This document shows, one piece after another, positions 48,039 through 58,868 of a stretch of 64,000 nt of DNA. Under the pieces are notes generated by a model. That model was not told the origin of the DNA. It was given only the letters and a program-made list of their open reading frames with translations, and ran no database searches. The position numbers were made by a program, and so were the translations under genes. How positions within the stretch are numbered: position 1 is the first letter of the stretch; every line of letters begins with the position of its first letter. Source of the stretch: Valencia hispanica (taxonomy: Eukaryota > Chordata > Actinopteri > Cyprinodontiformes > Valenciidae); NCBI GenBank assembly GCA_963556495.2, contig OY747716.1:32600818-32664817 (forward strand), given 5' to 3'.

Positions 48039-50488
48039 CTGCAGGCGGACACACAAAGAGTCAATTTAAACAGTGGTATAAAATGTATGGTATTCAATAG
48101 ATTTTTTTTTGTACCAATGATTTTTTTTTTATCACGGTCACCAAAAGCTTTCAAATGGTCTACTCCCATCTTAGATTTTTTTTTAAATCAAATTGTGAAT
48201 GAGAGTTTTAATTAAAACAAGTAGAAAATTATCAGTTTTGCAGTGGGTTTATATTATAGAAACAATTAAATTATTGGCAAATGCTTTTTACTTTAATAGA
48301 TTATGCATTTCAGAATGCTAATATTTTAAGCATGCAATTCGATTTTTCTTTAGCTGTATTGCTTGTTGGTACAACTCAAGCACTGTTATCCACCTAATGT
48401 TTTATTTTAAATGTGCTATATAAACTTGAAGCTGACAGCAGATTTTTTTCCAGAGAAACAATGATCAAGAGTTTTTGGTTGATTTATCTTCTTTAGTTCT
48501 TAAAAGGCTTGGATCTACAGATACCAATTTTAATTAATTGGTTTTTTTCTTTCCATGAACCACTTTAAGACGGATAACAGGAATTTTTTTAGATTCCTGC
48601 TGTGAATGGTCATTAATTATATCATACCATGTGTAAGGGAGATGTCAAACTAGCAGCTGTATGCCAATTAATTATTTAATTGATTAATTTCGATGTGAAA
48701 CGTGCCAAACCAGATTTGAAACCCGCTGAGTAAATTTTGCGCTGCGTGGTTGAAATGCTAGCATGTTTCCACCAGTCAGTCCCCTTAAATGTCCAGCGGA
48801 CCAGACCTTTTTTGTCCCTTACATTTAATTACTATGACAACACATTTAAATACATGAATCAACATCGTTTTGGCACGTTTCACATCACAGTTCATCGATT
48901 AGAGAATTGGTTCACCACTATAAAATAGGGTTCAAGTATTTTAAAACAGAAGTTAACAGTGTAGTACACATTTTAAACTCGTTTAGCATCTTATATTAGC
49001 TTTTAGTATAACTAGCTTTATATAAACCACACTCTTTGTTTGTATTCCATAGAATCCTTTTCTGAACTCCTAAATTTTCAAAAAGCTGCCAGCATTTATA
49101 AATCTAGCATGTTCATTAACAGAAATAGGCTGAATGCTCAAAATGATAAACCAAAGAACACTTTTCTGTAGTTTGTTTCGATATCCTGCTATCTGATTAA
49201 AGCCTTGCTCCCTTGCAGTGAATGGAAATATTTGAAAATACAGTTTTCTTCTAAACACATGTCACTACAAAAGTAAAAGCAGAAAAGTTGTAAGTTTTAA
49301 ACATCTTAACACTGAAAATGGCTAACTTTAAATGTCTTTACTCAGTAACTGCATCTAAACCAAAGCACCAAAGTGTGCTGTTATTAGCATGACTTGGCTT
49401 TAAATGTATGGTGTATTCATTGATAAGAAAAAGATTACATTATTTAAAATAAGAGTGTTGTGGCTCTTTTAGCCTTTACTGTAGCTTATATTTAATTTCA
49501 AGGATAAATAACGTTTTTTTAATTGAACTTCAGCTCCTTCAGTGACAGACTGTGTGGATCCTAGGTGCACAAAAGAGCATCACTGCAGATCCTTCCTGCC
49601 AGCAGCTGTAAGACTCTATAGCCATCATAGCTCCTAATGAATGTTTACATACCTGCTGTTATCTGCACATCTGTCCTTTGCACCATTTTATTTATCACTT
49701 CTTCAAAAATAGTCTGTCATTTTTTAATGCACAAATACAAATGCATACTTTGTAAATATTTTTTTCCATTCTCCTGATCAGTTTGCACTTTTCTTGAATC
49801 AGACCATGTCATTTTAAATAACTGCACAGTATTTTTAGTGTTGTAATTTTCGCTGTTAATGTACAGTACATTATTCTTAATTCTAGTCATCAGGTAATTT
49901 CTCAGTTTGTTTCTTTATTCCTAAACGAATACTTTCAGTTTGTCAGACATAGAAAAAAAAGAGACAAAAAAACGGATGTTTTTTGTCAGTGAATAACAAA
50001 AAGTGAGTTATTACATTTTCAGCATAGACATTACTGTAAGAAAAAAACCTGTTAAAAAGGTACTATGTGGCTATTTTTACAGGCTGCTACAAGGAAGAAT
50101 GAGACTTGAGCAGATAACAGGAAGGCTGAATGTATGGCAGCAAAGCTTCTGTTTTATCATTTTGACAAACAGACATTGGTTTACAGTTACTAATGCTATA
50201 AACATGCAAACTGCAAATATAAGATGTAAAAGAAATCAAACTTTTGACTAAACATCTAGGTAAAACCGCAAATATTTTTATAACATAACCATTTCCTCTT
50301 AAGCAGAAAGTCATGTTGCCTCTTTCCCCCCAATAAAAATATCCAATGGTGACCACATAAGGCATAAAGCTTAAAGAACATTTTTGAACATCGTTAACCA
50401 TCATAACATCAGAATCTGTTTAAATTGGTATTAACAGGCATAAAATAAGAAAAAAAAAGTTAAATCAACAATATTTGCAAAATGCAAA

Positions 50489-50540
50489 TAAACCTGCTTA
50501 GAGATGCAAAATCTAACCTTTGCATCTCTAAGCAGGTTTA
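50489..50540. repeat. perfect 22-bp inverted repeat (hairpin) with 8-base loop
   Basis: The arms 50489-50510 and 50519-50540 are exact reverse complements (TAAACCTGCTTAGAG...), separated by ATCTAACC. The structure lies in dipk2a intron 2, so a hairpin would form in the pre-mRNA. The stem is short for a microRNA precursor. Confidence 0.9.
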
Positions 50541-50735
50541 AGAATAGGGCTTTCAAAGGCTCAGGGACTGCTGTTGCTCTATGCTTTAAACCACCTTCAT
50601 GGTAAACAAGGATATAACTATAAATATTGAATAGAAGTTACAGACTCTCCTCGCATAGTTGGAGCTTTTTTAATTTGGCATTCATATTTCTAATGTATTT
50701 ACCGGTACAATTTTTTTGTAAGAATTTATCCAAAC

Positions 50736-52690
50736 TAGGGATGCACAATTTTGAAAAAAAACCTAATTGCGTTTTTTCTGACAAATATTGCTATTGCGAT
50801 GCAATTTCCGATTTTTACTTTTGATACTTTTAAGTGCATAAAACTAAAATTATGAATGAAATATATTGTTACTTTTACAACACAGTCTTGTACAACTTAA
50901 CACACATGCGAACAATATACAATAACCTAAAAAATATTAATGTGGCCAGGGCCCTCCTCTGGCTTTTGTCTGCTGTTGAACCTGAAAAATCTCTAATATA
51001 AACTACATAGTGAATGAGATAATGAGATTGTTCAATGCTTCGTGATTATTAAATACCTGAACCTAAATATCAAAGAATAATAAGACATAATGGAAATTAA
51101 CTTAAACAGGTAGCCTAATTTTTTTTTTATTGACGAATCTTTGCCATTGAAAAAAAGAAAATGAACTCTTATTAGATTTACAATTAGAAAACAAAATCTT
51201 CTGCAGTCCACTGCCATTTACTAAACCTGAAACTGTTATATTGCACACATTTTAAAATAAATGACAATTAAAAACAAGACCTCATCCAGCCTTCTGCAAG
51301 ATAAGACGTAGTAACCTGACAGTAGGGTTGCCAACTCCAAGCAAAAAAAAAAAGGAACCATCCCCCACCCTATGATGCTTAATCGACTTTAATTTAATGC
51401 ACGTGTAAAACTAATGCACAGAAATGAATTATTTTTCTTTAATAATTAAATAGATTCAACATCTTTCTTTGACTGAACTACAGACTGCACAGATGGTACC
51501 ATCCCGAAGGAAAAAATACTATAGCTTAGTAGGATACTGTATTAGATTTAATATTTACTGTATACGATAAAGGTTTTATGACCCCTATATCCAATTGGTT
51601 GTAAGAGTCAGATAATTATTTATTAAAAGCTAGACATTTTAAATGAGAATAAGAAAGAAAAGTATGTATTTGTGACCCCCTTTTCCTGTTAATGCCCTAC
51701 CTGGCCCCCGGGCAAAACTTTGCTAGAGCCGCCCCTGCACAGTTACCAGCTGTCAGCTAGAAGATCCTGGTGTTATTTGTCTCTCAGGAACAGTTTATAA
51801 CTTCCCTTCAACTCATTCATGTCACCTAAAAGGTAAACCTTTTTCTCCATCACCTGTTCAGCTCTGATGATTCAGTAAGAACATCTCCTGGTTTCATCTT
51901 CATGTTTCCATCTCACCACATATCCAAACCGATATCATGACCAGCAGCTTTTACAGCTGTGGCTTCAGCAAACATCAGAACATCAATTCTAACAACAGTT
52001 TATCAAGCTTAAACGTGCTGCTGTTGACATCCGCTGGTTTCCTCTATCTGCTCAAAGTCCGCGATAAACAAACAGAAACGGGACTGGGACAGAAAAGCCG
52101 ATCAGCTGATCATTGATCAGTTTCATGATTGAAGGAGCAACAGGAGAGAATGAGAGAAGGCGAGGCAGCTGCGCAGCGTAAAGACACAGAATAACTCCAG
52201 CTTTGTGTCTTTTCATTCTAGCTGAAAACGGGACAAATCGCGTTCCTTCTCACCTTAATACGGAACGCGCAATATTTTCTCTGAATACGGGACGATTCCG
52301 TTTTTTACGGGACGCTTGGCAACCTGAGCGCGGCAGCGGAGAGAAACTGACAGCAGAGATCTGCAGCCAGAGTCCTCTCCCGCTACGAACTGTGAGAAAT
52401 ACATTCTGCTTTCACATTGAACATGTCGCCAAAAGTCTCTAGCAACACATGTAAAAGTCGCTAAATATAGTGACGAAGTCGTCAAGTTAGCAACACTGCT
52501 CTGCATACAAGCTTGTTTTCCATCATTGCTTCTGATTGGCCAGCAAGCCAGACTCAACCATTTTGATTGGACAATAGGTTTGTCACTCAAATGTCAGGGG
52601 CGGGAAAGAAACCTCAGCCTCCTGAGGTTAGGTTATCGCAGGAGTTAAAACCTCAATATCGATGCGATAAAGGTTAATCGTGCAGCCCCA
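50736..52690. mobile_element. hAT-like non-autonomous element with perfect 8-bp duplication
   Basis: Ends TAGGGATGCACAATT and AATCGTGCAGCCCCA are imperfect inverted repeats of the type seen in fish hAT elements. They are flanked by the 8-bp direct repeat ATCCAAAC at 50728-50735 and 52691-52698, the target duplication size of hAT. The element is 1955 bp and has no transposase frame. The right part contains a GC-rich zone and ATATCGATGCGAT. It encloses a second pair of inverted ends (51324-52338). Confidence 0.88.
51324..52338. mobile_element. possible second inverted-repeat element inside the hAT-like element
   Basis: AGGGTTGCCAACTCC near 51325 and GGACGCTTGGCAACCT near 52335 are inverted counterparts. 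Inside the right end ACGGGAC and CGGGACAAAT motifs recur. This matches the look of another fish DNA transposon family. I could not find a flanking duplication, so ends are approximate. Confidence 0.45.
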
Positions 52691-53374
52691 ATCCAAACGA
52701 CTCAAAAACCTAACTATACCAGCTGCAAAGAGGACCAAAGAAACTCTAAAAAGTCTCCAGCCACAGAGAAACCCCTTTTTTTAAAGAGCTCACAGCCAAA
52801 CAACCCTCTACAATTTCATTTGACAGAAATGAACCCTTTCACTTGATTTACAGGGCAAATAAAATTCTTTCCCCTGCTCATTTTATTTTCCTTTTTTATT
52901 CTCTTTAGAGGATTGGGTTAGAAGAGAAGGGAGGCAATAAAAAAAAAAAAAACCTGGAATGATGAGAGAGCTATCGGTTTGCGCATTAAAAGCAGATCAA
53001 TAACACTGTTGGTAGACTGGAGGGGACCCAGAGGATGCAAACATATAATCAGTGCATCAGGCTCTATAATGCACTTCTCCTCTGGCTCATCAGAACAACT
53101 CAATCAAACATTCAGCACTGGCCTGTTACTTGGGGGGGGGCACTGTGGACCCCCACCCCAAGAGGAGAGGCACATCAACCTCAATCAGTGTGGGTGATGA
53201 AGATGGATATATCTGCGCACTGACGCATATAAAGATGTACAAGAAAACCCAGCGAGGTGAGGTGAAAAGCAATTAATGCTTCAGAGCCGGTCAGGCATCA
53301 CATCTCAGCACTGATTGACAGATGGCATAGGGAGAGTGTCTGTCCTGTTCATCTCACACAAATCGCGCCCCCCC

Positions 53375-53413
<39 letters not shown>
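53375..53413. repeat. (CA)n microsatellite
   Basis: About 19 dinucleotide units in dipk2a intron 2. Confidence 0.97.
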
Positions 53414-53415
<2 letters not shown>

Positions 53416-53927
53416 CAGACAAACCTCAGAAGAACAAGTAGGGTAGAAACAGAGATGTACTCAAGGACACAGGTAACCAAAGGAAAAAACTACTTTAAAT
53501 GTCAGGAAAAAGCTGAAAGGAAGTAATGAGGTCCAATATAGTGGCTTGTGGAAATATTCACATTTTGTCAGGATGCAATTACAAAGTTAAAATCCAAATG
53601 AAATGCATTTATGTCAAATGTACAGCATGGTGCATACCTGAAGTGGAAGTACAATTCTAAATCCCAAAGGTGTGGCATGCATTTGTATTTAGACTGACTT
53701 TCTTAATCTGATGCCACTAGATAAAATCGAAAGCCAAAAAAATACGCCTTCAGTAACTGCCTACTCAGTAATTAAGGGTCTGCGTGTGTGTCATTTAATC
53801 TCTGTATGAACACAAAGAAGATCTGTAAATGCATCAGAGTTAATAGAGGATCTTAGTGAACAAACAGCCTCATGAAGATCAAATCATAAACCAAAAAGGT
53901 CAAGATTTATACATAAATACATACATA

Positions 53928-55161
53928 GACCCTCTCCAAAAATGTGAATATCACGGTAAAGTTTATTTCCATAACTTCATTCGAAACGTTAAACTTCCAT
54001 AGATTCTAGATTCAGGACCCACAACTTAAACAATTTCAAGTATTTAGTTGTTTATTTGTACATAATTTGGGCTTCCAGCTCATAAAACCCACAAAAACAG
54101 GAATTCAAAAAATTGGAATACTGTGAAGAAATCACCATTCACATCAAATCAATCAAAATATGGTACTTTCAAAACGATGTGTCAATCTTCAATACTTGGT
54201 AGGGAATCCCTTTGCTTTAATCACTGCCTCGATGCGCCGTGGCATTGAGGCAATCAGCCTGTGGCATTACCTGGAAGTTATGGAAGCCCAGATTTCCTTG
54301 ATGCTTGCTGTCAGCTCTTCTTTGTTTTTGGGTCTGGTGCCCCCCATTTCCCTCTTAATACCCCATAGATTCTCATTAGGGTTAAGGTCCGGCATGTTGG
54401 CTGGCCAGTCGAGCACTGTGATGGCATGGGCATCAAACCAGGTGTTGCTGCTTCTGGCGGTATGGGCAGGGGCCAGGTCCTGCTGGAAGATGAAATTTGC
54501 ATCTCCAAACAGATCCTCAGCAGAAGGAAACATGAAGTCCTCTAAAGCATTGTGGTAGACTCATGTGTTGACCTTGGATTTAAGAAAGCAGAGTTTACCA
54601 ACACCTGCACAGGACATTGCACCCCAAATCATGACTGACTGTGGATATTTTACACTAGACCTAAAGCAGCTTGGGTCCTGATCCTTACCCGTCTTCCTCC
54701 AAACCCTTGGACCTTGATTCCCGAATGAAAGGCACACTTTATTTTCATCGGAAAAGAGGACCTTGGACCACTGGCCAACAGTCCAGCCCTTCTCCTCCTT
54801 GGCCCAGTTGAGGCGCTTCCTACGTTGGTTCAGGCTCAGAAGTGGCTTGACCCGAGGGACCAGACAGTTGTAGCCCATCCACTCTTTCTGGATCTCTGCC
54901 AGATTCATGAATCTTCTGTTTGATAATCCGCTTAAGCCCACGGTCAGCTCTTCTGCATCTAATTTCTTCACAGTATTCTAATTTTTTGAATTCCTGTTTT
55001 CGTGGGTTTCATGAGCTGGAAGACCAAGTTATGCACAAATAAAAACAACAAAATACTTGAAATTGTTTAAGTCGTGAATCTGAATCTAAAATCTATTAAA
55101 GTTTAACGTTTTGAATGGAATTATGGAAATAAACTTGTCCATTCTTCAACAGGAGGGTCAG
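53928..55161 (-). mobile_element. Tc1-like element with about 200-bp inverted repeats, nested
   Basis: The left arm at 53928-54125 and right arm at 54972-55161 are inverted copies of one another, for example AAGTTTATTTCCATAA and GGAATTCAAAAAATT. TA is found at both ends (53926-53927 and 55162-55163). The arms contain the GAATTC...AATTGGAATACTGTG type end seen in a common fish Tc1-like group. The element is 1234 bp and encloses a shortened transposase. It is inserted in an older Tc1 relic. Confidence 0.85.
54240..54971 (-). pseudogene. Tc1-like transposase, N-terminally truncated with one in-frame stop
   Basis: The frame runs from 54971 to about 54240, interrupted by one TGA at 54561-54563 that stays in register with what follows. 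Before the stop are PRVKPLLSLNQRRKRLNWA, the first catalytic Asp in VLFSDENKV and GPRVWRKTG. After the stop are the second Asp in QQDLAPAHTA and the catalytic Glu in PDLNPNENLWG, with 34 residues between them (DD34E). The DNA-binding N-terminus is missing because the coding part directly abuts the inverted repeat. The protein would lack its DNA-binding region even without the stop. Confidence 0.88.
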
Positions 55162-56264
55162 TATGTGTTTTTAGTGATTTTAGCCTCCATGCAGAACAGT
55201 GTGCACGGTGGGAATCTGACACTGGACATCGCACCATCCTCATTGTGAAACATGGTGGTGGTGGCATCATGTTGTGGGGATGCTTTTTGTTAGCGGGGAT
55301 AGGGAAGTTGATTTATCAAAGACAAATTCAAATCCAGGTCAGACTTAAATATTTCTCATTTGTAAAAAAAAGAAAAAAAAGGGGTAAACTGGGATTTTAG
55401 TAACAAGTCTCAATCATGCGCTTTTGTGTTGGTCTGTTACATGAGATGCCAATAACAAAAACGTTGAAGCTTGTGGTCTTACCATGACAAAACATGAAAA
55501 CGTTCAAGGGCTATTTAAGCTCTTTGTAAGGCACTGACATTTACCTTGGTTGCTTTCTACCTGCAGGGCTGGGCAGATTTACCAAGCAAACTAAATCATT
55601 TTCAATTCAAATCAGCGGTAGCGTCAGACGAGGTGCGACCATCTAGCCCCGTGTGTCCCGCGTATCTGGTACCTTCCATGTTAAAGAGCTCACATAGGAC
55701 TTGTATGAATTCCTCTCACTCCTCTGCTTTCACAAGGTTGAAGGGAGCTGGGACGCATGGACTGAGACCTCGTTAGCATAGCCTTACTGTTTAGTTTAGA
55801 AGAGAAAAATCCGATTTGGGGAATGCAGACAAGTATGAGAGGAAGACCAAGTGCATCTGTGAGAGACTGTGTAGAGGAGAAAGAGGAAAATGAGTGACAT
55901 GAGTGTTGTCAAACCACCCAGTGATGCTGTGAGCTCAATCATGGGGAAATCGCTCCTTTTGCACCACTGGACTGTGGAGACAAGGGCATAGCTCTCCGTC
56001 TCCGGAACCCCCTGCATCCATATGGATGATCCTAATAAGAGGGTGGAACGACATGTTGCTTTCTGGGTGTTTGATTTACAAATCGATTGGTTTCACTTTG
56101 GACTGATGACGCTAGCATTGCATGTTTCAGGCTGCTTTCCGAGCTCAGGCACTAATTGTAGAGATTGGATTCTCTGTTCCCAGAGCCTTGGGAAGTTGCC
56201 GGGCCCGTTTCCTACCGCTGTTCGCCACATGGCCGTGACCTACTAATGTTCATTACCGCCATGA

Positions 56265-56281
56265 TCCCCCCCCCCCCCCCT
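56265..56281. repeat. poly-C run
   Basis: About 15 uninterrupted C residues in dipk2a intron 2, next to TTTCTTCC. Confidence 0.9.
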
Positions 56282-57559
56282 TTCTTCCTGCTGCGTCACA
56301 GAGCTTTGGCACACACACACAAACAGATCTAGGTGCACAAACATGCAGGAAGCAAATAAACGTAAGGCTTAAGCTCTAAAAGGCCAGGGGTAAGCAGCTT
56401 GAGTTGTCAGGCTCTAAATGTGTCGGGCCAGACAAAGGGGGTATCAACCTGGATTGTGCTCCGGGACTGGCAAAGGGCTTCGGTGACAGGCTTGAAAATT
56501 GCAGCTCTTGGCAACAAAGATAAATATACACACTTCCGCGGAAGGCAAATACGCGAACACACATAAGCATAATCATGCAGAAATGAAGCAAAAAACGGCA
56601 GGGATGTTGAAGCTCCTTCACACGTTCTGCATTACTTTGTGGTTCCCTGGAGTTGAAGCTTGTAATTTGGCAAAATGGCGCTTTATCCTGGGATAAAATG
56701 TATCACAATGCTTCCATTATGCGTGTAAAAAAAAAAGAAAAAAAAAAAGAAATGCACCCTCCCTTTCACTTACAAGCAATATCTCATATCCGTCACAGGG
56801 TACAATGGCGAAACCTCAACATCTAGCCACACAATAGTTTATCACTTTAATAGGATTTCAGCACAAGGGGACAAATCTAAGTGTCGGACGAGGTGGCCGT
56901 CGCTCTCTCTGAAGTGGCCCCTGGAAGGAAGACTGAAGGCAGGCGAGCAGCAGCACTCAGGGTGTGATGTATAGCTTTCCTGGACCTGGTTATGGGTTTT
57001 TTTCCTCAGAGAGGCAAAAATCTAGGGCAGCAGATATGGCTCGTTATCCGAACAATCTTTGCTTTGATGGCTGGGGGGGGACGCATGTGTTAGAGGCAGT
57101 GGGGGTGCTGGATGAATATATTCTTAGAAAAGAGGAGACTTCCAGCATATGCAAATTTAGCATCAAATCTCAAGAGGCCATATTCTTAAAACTTTCAGTG
57201 ATTGCTCATTCGAATCCCATTTCTACAGAATCAATGCTTCACGTCAAGTTCGTCATGAACAAGAGATAAACAACTGGAGAAGGAGTGATGTCATCGACAG
57301 ATCTGGAAACATCATAAACTATTAAAGCACACTTCTTAAAAGATGTGTAAAAAAAAGGCCTTAAAAAAATTTGTCTTTCACTCCATTAGCTTGATGTCAT
57401 ACGGAAAAAATTTTACCTTTCATATTTGGTGTGGGGGGGGTGATTTCGCTAAATCACTGGTCGCACAATTATTACTTAAATATTTTAAGGATTTACTTTA
57501 ATTTTAGGATTCATTTTTGTAGGTTGATTATAGTTTTACTCCAATGTAGGAATATGACA

Positions 57560-58330
57560 CAGTAGCACATTTCTCCTAGTCACTCCTCAAAATGGGAAAG
57601 ACAAGAGAACACGCCAATCAACTAAGGTAAACGTGTCTTGATATTTAGGAATCTGGAACGGACTACAAGAAAATGGCTCATCATCTTAACATGTCTAAAT
57701 TTACAGTCAAAGGATATACCGAAAAGGTTTTACATAAAACTGGAACAGACCAGGCTGGATGAGGACCTAAGTGGATTTCGCCACAAAGCTGGGGAAAAAA
57801 CTAAAGGCCAACTGTTACAGAACTGCAGCAAACAGACTGGTAAACATATAGATTAGATCCACAGGTCTACTGGTTGTTTGGAGTGAAGCCAGTAAGAAAT
57901 ATTTCTATCTCATCATTGTAAATGTAAACATGTTGTGTTTGCTACACTCTATAGGGACTCTAACTGTAACAGTGAGGTCTGGTCAGATAAAACTAAGATT
58001 GAGCTTTTCCGCAACAAACACTCCATTCTGATGTGAAATAAAGTTGTGGAAAAGCACCTCATACCCACTGTTAGTTATGGTGAAGGATCCATGATGCTGT
58101 AGATTTGTTTCTCCTCCCAATGCCCCAGAAATAACTTTTGGAAATACCAAAAGATTTTGAAAAAGAAATTATATTTGGGCTTTGAAAACTGAAAATAGCT
58201 TGACATTATGTTTTTTGGGACTATAATAATCTAAAACACTAACTGGACCCTAAAATGTCACAGAATCAGCCTTTTTAAATGCTTTATTTGGATTGCCTCT
58301 CCTCCTGCTAATCAAAATTAACCATTTTTT
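57560..58330 (+). mobile_element. Tc1-like relic in dipk2a intron 2
   Basis: The first half (57590-57860) resembles an N-terminal transposase region (AATGGGAAAGACAAGAGAAC). Further on GGTCTGGTCAGATAAAACTAAG is the catalytic WSDxTK region and GAAAAGCACCTCATACCCACTG follows. No intact frame remains and the edges are approximate. Confidence 0.65.
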
Positions 58331-58564
58331 TCACATCCTTTGTTTAAATCCATTTCATGTTCACATGGTATTCTTTTACCTACACTAAATAAATGTAATG
58401 AAATTTAGGAAGGGAAAATACACAAAATGAAGAGTAAATTATTTCTCCCCCCCTCAAAAAACATCTCTACCAGAGGTGCATTTTTGTAGCTGGTCACAAA
58501 CCAAAAAGAGAAAAAAATGGAAAAAAAGTGGCCAGAAGTCAAACGGTTGAACAATGCCACTCAC

Positions 58565-58868
58565 CTTGCTTTATTTGTCTTTTGTCTGCTACCAGGACGT
58601 TTTCGGCGTCGACGATGATGACTTTTCCGTCCCGAGGGCCGACTGCGAAGTTATCAAAGCTGACATCCAGCAGGTACAGGGCAAAGTCAAAGTCATTGTT
58701 GGTGAGCTGCTCGGCAATGTCCATCAGCTGCCTCGCCAGGTCAACCCTCTTCTCCCACGGCGCATTGTAGAAGCTCCACAGCTCCTCGCCCACGTAGTTG
58801 ACAGCTACCATGCGCCCACACGCTCCCAGGTACTTGGCAAACGGCCACCCTTCATCCGAAGGAAAGCT
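58565..58868 (-). CDS. dipk2a: dipk2a internal coding exon (kinase-like core)
   Basis: This 304-bp exon encodes 101 codons plus one base. It begins SFPSDEGWPFAKYLGACGRM, runs through VAVNYVGEELWSFYNAPWEKR and QLTNNDFDFALYLLDVSFDNFAVG, and ends IIVDAENVLVADKRQIKQ. The Asp and Asn in DVSFDNFAV fit the catalytic loop of the FAM69/DIA1 kinase-like family, and the VDAE stretch fits the position of the metal-binding DFG motif. The acceptor is CAG at 58869-58871 behind TTCTGTTTC. The donor reads G|GTGAGT at 58565/58564. The last base of the exon plus the first two of the terminal exon make an Asp codon, so phase is consistent across the 10.5-kb intron. The known vertebrate gene has three coding exons. 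By that plan the large first exon, with signal-anchor and N-terminal domain, is outside the window beyond 64000. Confidence 0.93.

Larger units (their letters stand above)
53540..55536 (+). mobile_element. old Tc1-like element interrupted by a younger Tc1-like element
   Basis: The left part, 53540-53925, matches a Tc1 5' end and leader: GTGGCTTGTGGAAATATTCAC, GGTGTGGCATGCATTTGTATT and GTGAACAAACAGCCTCATGAAG. The right part, 55164-55536, matches the same kind of element's transposase middle (GGTGGTGGCATCATGTTGTG) and 3' terminus (GTTCAAGGGCTATTTAAGC to GGCACTG). Most of the transposase between them is gone, partly by deletion. Between the parts sits a second element with its own termini. The orientation is plus. 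Confidence 0.75.
48039..58564 (-). other. dipk2a: dipk2a intron 2 (10.5 kb, repeat-rich)
   Basis: The intron is defined by the GTGAGT donor at 58564 and the CTGCAG acceptor ending at 48039. It carries a perfect 22-bp hairpin, a hAT-like element with target duplication, a nested pair of Tc1-type elements, a (CA)n run and another Tc1 relic. The parts not covered by those entries (48039-50488, 50541-50727, 52699-53370, 53414-53539, 55537-57559, 58331-58564) are AT-rich single-copy-looking sequence with homopolymer runs. I see no exon or RNA gene in them. Confidence 0.85.

Noticed and set aside
47813..48169. Other minus-strand frames across the dipk2a terminal exon
   Set aside because: Out of frame with the conserved protein and running through the splice acceptor into intron.
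55546..55776. Plus-strand frame after the nested Tc1
   Set aside because: No domain or splice evidence; lies in intron 2 and looks random.
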